Assembly: GCF_000429085.1 (NCBI RefSeq)
Contig: NZ_AUBE01000014.1
Coordinates: 142,995-206,994, forward strand
Origin: Streptomyces flavidovirens DSM 40150
Lineage (GTDB): Bacteria > Actinomycetota > Actinomycetes > Streptomycetales > Streptomycetaceae
Direction: 5' to 3'
DNA: 64,000 nucleotides
Shown one piece after another: positions 1-8,175 of this stretch; the stretch's first letter is position 1, and the number at the start of each line of letters is the position of its first letter. The position numbers and the translations under genes were made by a program. Under the pieces are notes generated by a model, which worked only from the letters and a program-made list of their open reading frames with translations, had not been told where the DNA came from and did not search any database.

Positions 1-1918
1 GGGTGCGGACCTGCTCCTCGGTCAGGACGGTGTCGCCCTGCTTGAGGAGAGCCGCGACCTCCGGGTCCAGCTCGGGCTTGCCCGAGTCGTACACGTAGAA
101 GCCGCGCTTGCCCGCCTTGACCACCGCCGCCAGGTTCGGCGACACCGTGAAGCGCTCCGGGAAGGCGCGGTTCAGGGTCTCCGAGACGTGCAGACCGATG
201 GCCGGGCCGACCAGCTCAAGGAGCACCAGCGGGGACATGGGCAGACCGAGGGGCTCGACGGCCTTCTCGGCGACCTCGACCGGGGTGCCCTCGTCGATGG
301 TGTTCTGGATCTCGCCCATGAAGCGGGTGAGGATGCGGTTCACCACGAACGCCGGGGCGTCCTTGCAGAGCACAGCGGTCTTCTTGAGCTTGCGGGCGAC
401 GCCGAAGGCGGTGGCCAGCGAGGCGTCGTCGGTCTGCTCGCCGCGCACGATCTCCAGGAGCGGGAGAATCGCGACCGGATTGAAGAAGTGGAAGCCGACG
501 ACCCGCTCGGGGTGCTTGAGCTTCGACGCCATCTCGCTCACCGAAAGCGAGGAGGTGTTGGTGGCGAGGATCGCGTGCGCCGGGGCGACCGCCTCGACCT
601 CCGCGAACACCTGCTGCTTGACACCCATCTCCTCGAAGACGGCCTCGATGATGAAGTCGGCGTCGGAGAAACCCTCGGCCTTGTCCAGCACACCGGAGAC
701 CAGGCCCTTGAGACGGTTGGCCTTGTCCTGGTTGATGCGGCCCTTGCCGAGCAGCTTGTCGATCTCGGCGTGGACGTAGCCCACACCCTTGTCGACGCGC
801 TCCTGGTCGATGTCCGTCAGTACGACCGGCACCTCCAGGCGGCGCAGGAACAGCAGCGCGAGCTGCGAGGCCATCAGGCCCGCGCCGACGACGCCCACCT
901 TGGTCACCGGACGCGCCAGCGACTTGTCCGGCGCACCGGCCGGGCGCTTGGCGCGCTTCTGGACCAGGTTGAAGGCGTAGATGCCGCTGCGCAGCTCGCC
1001 GCCCATGATCAGGTCCGCGAGGGCGGTGTCTTCGGCGTCGAAGCCGGCGCTCAGGTCGCCGTCCTTCGCCGCCGCGATGATCTCCAGCGCGCGGTACGCC
1101 GCGGGGGCCGCGCCGTGCACCTTGGAGTCCGCGATCGCCTTGCCGCGCGCGACGGCCTGATCCCAGGCCTCGCCGCGGTCGATCTCCGGCCGTACGACCT
1201 GAAGCTCGCCGCGCAGCACGGAAGCGGTCCAGATCAGCGACTGCTCCAGGAAGTCCGCGCCCTCGAAGATCGCGTCGGCGATCCCGAGGTCGTAGACCTG
1301 CTTGCCCTTGAGCTGCTTGTTCTGGTTAAGCGAGTTCTCAATAATGACCGAAACCGCTCGGTCGGCGCCGATCAGGTTCGGCAGCAGCGCGCAGCCGCCC
1401 CAGCCCGGAACGAGGCCGAGGAAGACCTCGGGCAGCGAGAAGGCGGGCAGCGCGGCCGAGACCGTGCGGTAGGTGCAGTGCAGGCCGACCTCGACGCCAC
1501 CGCCCATCGCCGCGCCGTTGTAGTACGCGAAGGTGGGGACGGCCAGAGCCGACAGCCGGCGGAAGACGTCGTGCCCGCCCTTGCCGATCGCCAGCGCGTC
1601 CTCGTGCCGCTTCAGCAGCTCGACGCCCTTGAGGTCGGCGCCGACCGCGAAGATGAACGGCTTGCCGGTGACACCGACGCCGACGATGGAGCCCTCGGCG
1701 GCCTCCTTCTCGACCTGGTCGATGGCGGTGTTCAGGTTCGCCAGGGACTGCGGTCCGAAGGTGGTCGGCTTCGTGTGGTCGAAGCCGTTGTCCAGCGTGA
1801 TCAGCGCGAACAGGCCGGCGCCGCCGGGCAGTTCGAAGTGCCGTACGTGGGCGCTGGTGACGACCTCGTCCGGGAACAGCTCGGCCGCACCCTTCAAAAG
1901 CTCAACGGTCGTGCTCAC
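1..1918 (-). CDS. fadB: fatty-acid oxidation multifunctional protein: enoyl-CoA hydratase / 3-hydroxyacyl-CoA dehydrogenase (3' end cut off)
   Basis: Cytoplasmic beta-oxidation enzyme that hydrates enoyl-CoA and then oxidises 3-hydroxyacyl-CoA with NAD. The reading frame starts at a GTG whose first bases overlap the thiolase stop (GTGA, 1915-1918) and runs off the left edge after about 639 codons. Residues 1 to about 190 form a crotonase domain, with GAAMGGGVE and an oxyanion-type stretch FAVGADLKG. A Rossmann NAD site GVVGAGLMA lies near residues 352-360, followed by the 3-hydroxyacyl-CoA dehydrogenase core (GFHFFNPV, NTSSLSV). The order hydratase-dehydrogenase and the coupling to a thiolase match the actinobacterial FadAB operon. 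The opposite-strand open frames here are GC-bias shadows. Family assignment is secure; chain-length specificity cannot be read from sequence. Confidence 0.95.
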   Translation of the reverse strand, partial: MSTTVELLKGAAELFPDEVVTSAHVRHFELPGGAGLFALITLDNGFDHTKPTTFGPQSLANLNTAIDQVEKEAAEGSIVGVGVTGKPFIFAVGADLKGVELLKRHEDALAIGKGGHDVFRRLSALAVPTFAYYNGAAMGGGVEVGLHCTYRTVSAALPAFSLPEVFLGLVPGWGGCALLPNLIGADRAVSVIIENSLNQNKQLKGKQVYDLGIADAIFEGADFLEQSLIWTASVLRGELQVVRPEIDRGEAWDQAVARGKAIADSKVHGAAPAAYRALEIIAAAKDGDLSAGFDAEDTALADLIMGGELRSGIYAFNLVQKRAKRPAGAPDKSLARPVTKVGVVGAGLMASQLALLFLRRLEVPVVLTDIDQERVDKGVGYVHAEIDKLLGKGRINQDKANRLKGLVSGVLDKAEGFSDADFIIEAVFEEMGVKQQVFAEVEAVAPAHAILATNTSSLSVSEMASKLKHPERVVGFHFFNPVAILPLLEIVRGEQTDDASLATAFGVARKLKKTAVLCKDAPAFVVNRILTRFMGEIQNTIDEGTPVEVAEKAVEPLGLPMSPLVLLELVGPAIGLHVSETLNRAFPERFTVSPNLAAVVKAGKRGFYVYDSGKPELDPEVAALLKQGDTVLTEEQVRT

Positions 1919-3141
1919 TTGCTGCCTCCGGCGTCCTTGTGGTTCGGGTTCTCCCAGATCACGGTGGCGCCCATGCCGAAGCCGACGCACATCGTGGTGA
2001 GGCCGTAACGGACCTCCGGCTGCTCCTCGAACTGGCGGGCGAGCTGCGTCATCAGACGCACACCGGAGGAGGCCAGCGGGTGACCGTAGGCGATCGCGCC
2101 GCCGTACTGGTTGACGCGGGCGTCGTCGTCGGCGATGCCGTAGTGCTCCAGGAACGCCAGGACCTGAACGGCGAACGCCTCGTTGATCTCGAAGAGGTTG
2201 ATGTCCTCGATCGACAGACCGGCCTTCGCGAGGGCCTTCTCGGTCGCCGGGATCGGGCCGTAGCCCATGACCTCGGGCTCCACGCCGGCGAAGGCGTACG
2301 AGACGAGGCGCATCTTCACCGGGAGGTCGTTCTCGCGGGCGAAGTCCTCGGAGGCGATGATCGAGGCGGTGGCGCCGTCGTTGAGACCGGCCGCGTTACC
2401 GGCGGTGACGTTGCCGTGGACGCGGAACGGCGTCTTCAGGTTCGCCAGCGACTCCAGGGTGGTGCCCGGACGCATCGGCTCGTCGGCGGTGACCAGACCC
2501 CAGCCGGTCTCGCCGACCGCGGGGTCGGTGCGGCGCACCGAGACCGGCACCAGGTCCTGCTGGATCTTGCCGTCGGCGTACGCCTTGGCGGCCTTCTCCT
2601 GCGAGCGCACGGCGTACTCGTCGGCACGCTGCTTGGTGATGCTCGGGTAGCGGTCGTGCAGGTTCTCGGCGGTCATGCCCATGAACAGGGCGGACTCGTC
2701 GACGAGCTTCTCCGACACGAAGCGCGGGTTGGGGTCGACGCCCTCGCCCATGGGGTGGCGGCCCATGTGCTCGACACCACCGGCGATGACGGCGTCGTAC
2801 GCGCCGAAGGCGATCGAACCGGCGGTCGCGGTGACGGCGGTCAGCGCGCCGGCGCACATGCGGTCGATGGAGTAGCCCGGAACGGACTGCGGCAGCCCGG
2901 CGAGGATGCCGGCGGTACGGCCGAGGGTCAGGCCCTGGTCACCGATCTGCGTGGTCGCGGCGATGGCGACCTCGTCGATCTTCGCGGGGTCGAGGCCGGG
3001 GTTGCGGCGCAGCAGCTCCCGGATGGCCTTCACGACGAGATCGTCGGCGCGGGTCTCGTGGTAGATGCCCTTCGGGCCCGCCTTGCCGAACGGGGTGCGG
3101 ACGCCGTCGACGAAGACGACATCCCTGACGGTACGAGGCAC
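1915..3141 (-). CDS. fadA: acetyl-CoA acetyltransferase (thiolase), beta-oxidation
   Basis: Thiolase of 408 residues that cleaves 3-ketoacyl-CoA in the last step of beta-oxidation. The nucleophile is Cys96 in DRMCAGAL; the C-terminal catalytic His is in YGHPLASSG and the second Cys in TTMCVGFGMG. I place the start at the GTG at 3141 because GGAGGAGA lies 5-12 bases upstream and the protein then begins VPRTVRDVVFVDGVRTP as in other thiolases; a longer in-frame extension to 3216 has no family support. It is the first gene of the fadA-fadB pair, and its TGA overlaps the fadB GTG. Housekeeping gene, cytoplasmic. Confidence 0.95.
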   Translation of the reverse strand: MPRTVRDVVFVDGVRTPFGKAGPKGIYHETRADDLVVKAIRELLRRNPGLDPAKIDEVAIAATTQIGDQGLTLGRTAGILAGLPQSVPGYSIDRMCAGALTAVTATAGSIAFGAYDAVIAGGVEHMGRHPMGEGVDPNPRFVSEKLVDESALFMGMTAENLHDRYPSITKQRADEYAVRSQEKAAKAYADGKIQQDLVPVSVRRTDPAVGETGWGLVTADEPMRPGTTLESLANLKTPFRVHGNVTAGNAAGLNDGATASIIASEDFARENDLPVKMRLVSYAFAGVEPEVMGYGPIPATEKALAKAGLSIEDINLFEINEAFAVQVLAFLEHYGIADDDARVNQYGGAIAYGHPLASSGVRLMTQLARQFEEQPEVRYGLTTMCVGFGMGATVIWENPNHKDAGGSK

Positions 3142-3281
3142 GATTGGCTCTCCTCCAGGGTGCGGGGTGGCACTGCTGCACTGCAGCACGCCGCATGGGG
3201 TGCTGCGTACCGCCATGCTACTTGCGGGTAACCAAGCTGCCCAGCCCCCACGGCCGGAGCGGCGAACGTCACACGACGAAA

Positions 3282-3305
3282 CCCCCGGCCGAGCACGGCC
3301 GGGGG
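3282..3305 (-). terminator. intrinsic terminator downstream of RNase D
   Basis: Perfect 10-bp inverted repeat CCCCCGGCCG / CGGCCGGGGG with a 4-base loop (AGCA). On the minus strand it is followed by TTTCG. It lies between the RNase D stop and the fadA promoter region and would end RNase D transcription. Confidence 0.75.
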
Positions 3306-3322
3306 CTCGGATTCGGGGACGC

Positions 3323-4603
3323 TCAGGTCGCGGCCGTCACGGCCAGCGCCTTGGTCAGCAGCGGCGACACCAGCTCCACCTGCCACTGGCGTGCGCCGTA
3401 GGACTCCAGGGAGGCCGCCACCGCGTCCGCCGTCGCGTCCTTCGGCGGCTCCCAGCAGACCCGCCGCACCGTGTCCGGGGTGATCAGGTTCTCCTGGGGC
3501 ATGTTCAGCTCCTCCGCGAGCGCGGACACAGCGGCCCGCGCGGCCGACAGACGGGCCGCCGCGGCCGGGTCCTTGTCCGCCCAGGAACGCGGCGGGGGCG
3601 GGCCGGTGACTGCCGCACCCGGCTGCGGAAGCTCCGAGTCCGGCAGCGCCTTGGCGCGGTCCACGATCCCTTGCCACTGCTCCAGCTGCCGGCGCCCCAT
3701 GCGGTGGCCGAACCCGGGCAGCACGGACAGCGCCTGTACGTTCGCCGGCACGGCCAGCGCCGCCTCGACGATCGCGGTGTCGCTCAGCACCTTGCCGGGC
3801 GACACGTCACGCCGCTGGGCGATCCGGTCCCGCGCGTTCCACAGCTCCCGAACGATCGCCATCTGACGGCGGCGGCGCACCTTGTGCATCCCCGACGTAC
3901 GGCGCCACGGGTCCTTGCGGGGCGGCGCGGGCGGGGCCGACGCGATGGCGTCGAACTCCTGACGCGCCCACTCCAGCTTCCCCTGCCGGTCGAGCTCCTT
4001 CTCCAGCGCGTCCCGCAGATCGACGAGCAGCTCCACGTCGAGCGCGGCGTAACGCAGCCAGGGCTCGGGCAGCGGGCGGGTGGACCAGTCGACCGCGGAG
4101 TGGCCCTTCTCCAGGGCGTACCCGAGGACGGACTCGACCATCGCGCCCAGGCCGACGCGCGGGAAACCCGCGAGCCGGCCCGCCAGCTCGGTGTCGAAGA
4201 GCCGCGTCGGCGTCATGCCTATTTCGCGCAGGCACGGAAGGTCCTGCGTGGCGGCGTGCAGGATCCACTCGCTGCCGGCGAGGGCTTCGCCCAGGCCGGA
4301 GAGGTCGGGGCAGCCGACCGGATCGATCAGCGCACTGCCCGCGCCCTCACGGCGCAGCTGCACGAGGTAGGCGCGCTGCCCGTACCGGTAGCCGGACGCG
4401 CGCTCGGCGTCGACGGCTACGGGTCCGGTGCCACGGGCGAAAGCCGCGATGACTTCATCGAGGGCCTCTTGCGAGGCAACCACCGGCGGAATGCCGTCGC
4501 GAGGCTCCAACAAGGGGATCGGCGCCGTCTCGACGTCGACCGGGGGGGCGCCCCCGGGGTTTCGCAGGTCTGGCTCTGCTGCGGTCTCTTGGGCGTCGGT
4601 CAC
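3323..4603 (-). CDS. rnd: ribonuclease D family 3'-5' exonuclease with HRDC domain
   Basis: DEDD-type exoribonuclease, 426 residues, acting on RNA 3' ends. Asp65 and Glu67 (AVDAERAS) form motif I. The motif II aspartate is in HAATQDLPCL, and motif III is the YAALDVELL stretch with the DEDDy tyrosine. A helical HRDC domain follows (VRRRRQMAIVRELWNARD). Start is the GTG at 4603: the longer in-frame frame to 4828 reads like non-coding sequence. A TACCCT hexamer (TANNNT, Streptomyces -10 type) ends only 7 bases before this GTG and no Shine-Dalgarno is seen, so the mRNA may be leaderless. Conserved chromosomal gene. Confidence 0.9.
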   Translation of the reverse strand: MTDAQETAAEPDLRNPGGAPPVDVETAPIPLLEPRDGIPPVVASQEALDEVIAAFARGTGPVAVDAERASGYRYGQRAYLVQLRREGAGSALIDPVGCPDLSGLGEALAGSEWILHAATQDLPCLREIGMTPTRLFDTELAGRLAGFPRVGLGAMVESVLGYALEKGHSAVDWSTRPLPEPWLRYAALDVELLVDLRDALEKELDRQGKLEWARQEFDAIASAPPAPPRKDPWRRTSGMHKVRRRRQMAIVRELWNARDRIAQRRDVSPGKVLSDTAIVEAALAVPANVQALSVLPGFGHRMGRRQLEQWQGIVDRAKALPDSELPQPGAAVTGPPPPRSWADKDPAAAARLSAARAAVSALAEELNMPQENLITPDTVRRVCWEPPKDATADAVAASLESYGARQWQVELVSPLLTKALAVTAAT

Positions 4604-4730
4604 GTGTAAAGGGTATCTGTACGAGCGAACGCCTGACCTGCACTCGTGCTCGGAACTGCGGGTGACCTGCGAAAACCAGTCGCGGTCCGATGTCTCCCGA
4701 ATGTGGCCTTTCCGGGCGCCGCAATGGAGT

Positions 4731-4764
4731 GCGCCCGCCGGCGGAACGTTCCGCCGACGGGCGC
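4731..4764 (-). terminator. terminator hairpin after the LuxR-type regulator
   Basis: A 17-bp inverted repeat with one mismatch and essentially no loop (arms 4731-4747 and 4748-4764, centre GGAACGTTCC). It sits 17 bases beyond the regulator stop on the minus strand. Confidence 0.6.
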
Positions 4765-4781
4765 ATGAGGGGAAGAACCGG

Positions 4782-5444
4782 TCAGTGAATGATTCCGGTT
4801 CGCAGGGCCACCGCGACCATTCCGGCACGGTCGCCCGTGCCGAGCTTGCGTGCGATGCGGGCGAGGTGGCTCTTGACCGTCAGGGCGGACAGCCCCATCG
4901 AGACGCCGATCGCCTTGTTCGACTGGCCTTCCGCGACCAGCCTGAGCACCTCGACCTCCCGGCCGGAGAGCTCTCGGTAGCCGCCCGGGTGGCTCGGGGC
5001 ACCCGGGGGGCGGCGGTGCATTCGTGCGGCCGCGGCGCCGATGGGGGCGGCGCCGGGGCGGGTGGGGTGCCCGATGTTGTTGCGCGTACCGGTGACGACG
5101 TAGCCCTTGACGCCGCCCGCGAGGGCGTTGCGTACGGCGCCGATGTCGTCGGCGGCGGAGAGGGCGAGCCCGTTGGGCCAGCCCGCGGCGCGGGTTTCGG
5201 ACAGCAGGGTCAGCCCGGAACCGTCGGGCAGGTGGACGTCGGCAACGCAGATGTCGCGCGGGCTGCCGACGCGGGGGCGTGCCTCCGCGATGGACGACGC
5301 CTCGATGACGTCACGTACTCCAAGGGCCCACAGATGGCGGGTGACGGTGGAGCGGACGCGTGGGTCGGCCACGACGACCATGGCCGTCGGCTTGTTAGGG
5401 CGGTAGGCGACCAGGCTTGCGGGCTGCTCGAGGAGAACGGACAC
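4782..5444 (-). CDS. LuxR-type response regulator (conserved actinobacterial orphan)
   Basis: DNA-binding regulator of 220 residues. The N-terminal half is receiver-like (AMVVVADPRVRS, ICVADVHLPDGSGL with the putative phospho-Asp, KGYVVTG). The C-terminal half is a LuxR/GerE helix-turn-helix (ELSGREVEVLRLVAEGQSNK, then LTVKSHLARIARKLG). I chose the GTG at 5444 because AGGAGG lies just upstream; an ATG at 5516 in the same frame is an alternative with weaker ribosome binding. No histidine kinase is adjacent. The protein closely resembles a regulator kept beside DUF3000 and hemE across Streptomyces. Target genes unknown. Confidence 0.88.
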   Translation of the reverse strand: MSVLLEQPASLVAYRPNKPTAMVVVADPRVRSTVTRHLWALGVRDVIEASSIAEARPRVGSPRDICVADVHLPDGSGLTLLSETRAAGWPNGLALSAADDIGAVRNALAGGVKGYVVTGTRNNIGHPTRPGAAPIGAAAARMHRRPPGAPSHPGGYRELSGREVEVLRLVAEGQSNKAIGVSMGLSALTVKSHLARIARKLGTGDRAGMVAVALRTGIIH

Positions 5445-5676
5445 CAGGCCTCCTGGGGGAGTGGCGGAACTCGCCGGCTGGGGGTGAAGCCGGGGGGAAC
5501 CGTGCTGAAGGGTCATCAACCTCTTCGGCAGCAGGGGCGCTCGCCTTTAGGGAAAGATCACGATTTGGTGAGTAACAATTCGGGCAATTCGGACGAGTGA
5601 TCGATCATGTGAAGAATTGGCGGCCAGGACACACGAAAGGGGGCGCGCCCCCGTCCGTGCGCCCCCACGTCTCCTG

Positions 5677-6348
5677 CTAAGGCGCCTGCGGGCCCCGCCG
5701 CTGCGGCAGCGACACCACACCGGCGTCCACCGGACCCGGCCCGTGGCCGGTCACCGGAGGCAGCCCGGCGATCTGCGCCAACAGATCGCACCAGGCCGCC
5801 AGATGCGCCGCCGTGTCCGGCACCCCGACGCGCCCCTCGCGGGGCGTCCACGACGCCCTGATCTCGATCTGCGTGGCGGGCCTGCGCTCGGCCAGGCCGC
5901 CGAAGTAGTACGAGCCGGCCCGCGTCACGGTGCCGCTCGCCTCCGCGTACGACAGACCGCGTGCCTCCAGCGCGCCCGTCAGCCAGGACCAGCTCACCTC
6001 GGGAAGCAGCGGATCGGCCGCCATCTCCGGCTCCAGTTCCGCCCGTACGAGCGTCACCAGCCGGAACGTTCCGTGCCAGGCGTCGTGCCCCGCCGGGTCG
6101 TGCAGCAGCACCAGCCGGCCGTCCGCCAGGTCCTCGTCGCCGTGCACGACAGCCGCCTCCAGCGCGTACGCGTACGGCGCGAGTCGCTGGGGGGCGCGGG
6201 TGGGGTCCACCTCCACCTCGGGACGCAGGCGCGCCGAGCGCAGGGCCTCGACCGCCTGACGGAACGCGGGCGGGGCGGAGTCGCCCCCCGCGCCGCCCCT
6301 GCCGTCAGCCTCATCCTCATCCGAAAGTCGTCCCTGAGCCGGAGCCAT
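5677..6348 (-). CDS. DUF3000 family protein
   Basis: Conserved actinobacterial protein of 223 residues with no known function. It has an acidic Gly-rich N-terminus and then a compact globular region with PPAFRQAVEALRSAR, WSWLTGALEARGLSYAEAS and WTPREGRVGVPDTAAHLAAW. No signal peptide or membrane segment is evident. It is divergent from hemE across 90 bases (6349-6438), so the two promoters must share that gap. Start ATG at 6348; the much longer reading frame that continues upstream across hemE is antisense shadow. The placement beside hemE recurs in Streptomyces, but nothing here shows a role in haem synthesis. Confidence 0.85.
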   Translation of the reverse strand: MAPAQGRLSDEDEADGRGGAGGDSAPPAFRQAVEALRSARLRPEVEVDPTRAPQRLAPYAYALEAAVVHGDEDLADGRLVLLHDPAGHDAWHGTFRLVTLVRAELEPEMAADPLLPEVSWSWLTGALEARGLSYAEASGTVTRAGSYYFGGLAERRPATQIEIRASWTPREGRVGVPDTAAHLAAWCDLLAQIAGLPPVTGHGPGPVDAGVVSLPQRRGPQAP

Positions 6349-6438
6349 GCGGGGAAGAGTAGGCGGAACGCGAGCCTCGCGCAGGGAAGGACACCCGCCC
6401 CGCGACAACCGCTTCGGCCCGCGTGCGAAGATTTGGGC

Positions 6439-7518
6439 GTGAGTGCCAATGACCGCCGCCCCGTGGGCAGCCCGCAGAGCCAGACGTACGACTCGGCCTT
6501 CCTCAAGGCGTGCAGGCGCGAGCCGGTGCCGCACACGCCGGTCTGGTTCATGCGGCAGGCGGGGCGCTCGCTGCCGGAGTACCTGAAGGTGCGCGAGGGC
6601 ATCCCGATGCTGGAGTCGTGCATGCGGCCGGAGCTGGTCACCGAGATCACGCTGCAGCCGGTACGCCGTCACGGCGTCGACGCGGCCATTTTCTTCAGCG
6701 ACATCGTGGTGCCGCTGAAGGCGATCGGTATCGACCTCGACATCAAGCCGGGAGTCGGCCCAGTCATCGCCGAGCCGATCCGTACGCGCGCCGACCTGGC
6801 CCGCCTGCGCGACCTCACCCCGGACGACGTCGCGTACGTCACCGAGGCGATCGGCATGCTCACGCGCGAGCTCGGGTCCACTCCGCTCATCGGATTCGCG
6901 GGCGCGCCTTTCACTCTCGCGAGTTACCTCGTCGAGGGCGGCCCTTCGCGCAACCACGAGCACACCAAGGCGCTGATGTACGGCGACCCGCAGCTGTGGG
7001 CCGATCTCCTCGACCGGCTCGCGGAGATCACCGGCGCCTTCCTGAAGGTGCAGATCGAGGCCGGCGCGTCCGCGGTGCAGCTCTTCGACTCCTGGGTCGG
7101 CGCGATCGCCCCCGCCGACTACACGCGCTCGGTGATGCCCGCTTCCGCGAAGGTCTTCGACGCGGTGGCGTCGTACGGCGTACCGCGCATCCACTTCGGG
7201 GTGGGCACGGGCGAGCTGCTGGGCCTGATGGGCGAGGCCGGTGCGGATGTCGTTGGCGTCGACTGGCGCGTCCCGATGGACGAGGCGGCGCGGCGCGTCG
7301 GCCCCGGCAAGGCGCTCCAGGGCAACCTGGACCCGGCCGTCCTCTTCTCGACGCCGGACGCGGTCATGGCGAAGACCGACGAGGTGCTGGCCGCGGCGGC
7401 GGGCCTCGAAGGCCACATTTTCAACCTGGGCCACGGTGTCCTGCCGACGACCGACCCCGACGCCCTGACCCGACTCACGGAGTACGTCCACACGCGCACG
7501 GCGGCGCGCCAGGGCTGA
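6439..7518 (+). CDS. hemE: uroporphyrinogen decarboxylase
   Basis: Cofactor-free cytoplasmic enzyme that decarboxylates uroporphyrinogen III to coproporphyrinogen III, 359 residues. The substrate-binding signature VWFMRQAGRSLPEY is near residue 35, and IFFSDIVVPLKAIGI and GFAGAPFTLASYLVEG follow as in the family. The start is the GTG at 6439 (protein begins SANDRRPVGSPQ); the open frame extends upstream but over the divergent DUF3000 gene. hemY and hemQ lie 3-5 kb downstream, so most of the late coproporphyrin-dependent haem branch is here, without ferrochelatase. A strong hairpin at 7614 ends the transcript. Confidence 0.97.
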   Translation: MSANDRRPVGSPQSQTYDSAFLKACRREPVPHTPVWFMRQAGRSLPEYLKVREGIPMLESCMRPELVTEITLQPVRRHGVDAAIFFSDIVVPLKAIGIDLDIKPGVGPVIAEPIRTRADLARLRDLTPDDVAYVTEAIGMLTRELGSTPLIGFAGAPFTLASYLVEGGPSRNHEHTKALMYGDPQLWADLLDRLAEITGAFLKVQIEAGASAVQLFDSWVGAIAPADYTRSVMPASAKVFDAVASYGVPRIHFGVGTGELLGLMGEAGADVVGVDWRVPMDEAARRVGPGKALQGNLDPAVLFSTPDAVMAKTDEVLAAAAGLEGHIFNLGHGVLPTTDPDALTRLTEYVHTRTAARQG

Positions 7519-7613
7519 CGCCTGCGGCGGGCTTTCCCCTACCCGCCCCTTCCCGAACCGGGGGCAAGCCCCCGGACCCCTGGACGCCCTCAAACGCCGG
7601 GCGGGCTGGATCG

Positions 7614-7646
7614 CGCTGAGCGCGGCTCAACGAGCCGCGCTCAGCG
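7614..7646 (+). terminator. hemE terminator
   Basis: Perfect 15-bp inverted repeat (CGCTGAGCGCGGCTC and its complement) around a 3-base AAC loop, about 100 bases after the hemE stop. There is no U-tract, which is usual for Streptomyces terminators. Confidence 0.75.
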
Positions 7647-7681
7647 AGCCCGCGGCCCTGCGGGCCGGCCCGAGCCCCGGC

Positions 7682-8134
7682 GGGCAACTCCAAGCCTGGC
7701 GGGGAACCCCGAGCCTGGCGGGCGGTCTCGAGCCTGGGCGGCGACGCCAGCCCTGGCGGGAACCCCCAGCCCTGTCGGGCAACCCCGAGCCTGGGCGGCG
7801 ATCCCAGCCCTGGCGGGCAACTCCAAGCCTGGCGGGGAACCTCCAGCCCTGGCGGGCAACCCCGAGCCTGGCGGGGAACCTCCAGCCCTGGCGGGCAACC
7901 CCAAGCCTGGCGGGGAACCCCCAGCCCTGGCGGACAACCTCGAGCCTGGGCGGCGATCCCAGCCCGTCGGACAACCTCGAGCCTGGGCGGCGATCCAGCC
8001 CTGTCGGGCAACCCCAAGCCTGGCGGGCAACCTCGAGCCTGGGCGGGGACCCCAGCCCTGGCGGCGACCCCAGCCCGGCGGGGACCCCAGCCCGGCGGGG
8101 ACCATCAGCCCCTGCGGGGACCCCCAGCCCCGGC
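7682..8134. repeat. tandem repeat, about 24 units of 17-20 bp (mostly 19)
   Basis: The only stretch over 300 bases without a gene (7519-8175) is largely this array. Units follow the pattern GGGCAACCCCGAGCCTGGC. Seventeen units are 19 bp, three are 20, two are 18 and two are 17, so no reading frame is kept; frames open on the minus strand give mixed Pro/Gly/Arg repeats and are not credible proteins. Units alternate between an AAGCC/GAGCCTGG and an AGCCCTGG version, suggesting a 38-bp higher-order unit. It lies between the hemE terminator and the 3' end of the flavoprotein gene. No spacers, so not CRISPR. Function unknown. Confidence 0.9.
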
Positions 8135-8175
8135 GGGCGGTCTTCGGCCGGGAAAGCCCCGCAGGGCATCGGGCC

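Noticed and set aside
188..2008. 606-codon plus-strand open frame opposite fadB
   Set aside because: Composition is Arg/Asp/Leu/Gly-rich low-complexity sequence typical of antisense frames in GC-rich genes; fadB on the other strand is unmistakable.
5617..7518. Long 633-codon frame including hemE
   Set aside because: The first 274 codons are antisense to DUF3000; the true hemE start is the GTG at 6439.
7682..8134. CRISPR array
   Set aside because: Units abut with no unique spacers, and no cas genes are present.
7627..8169. 180-residue repetitive minus-strand frames across the tandem repeat
   Set aside because: Repeat units vary between 17 and 20 bp so the frame shifts; three overlapping frames look equally open, and there is no ribosome-binding site.
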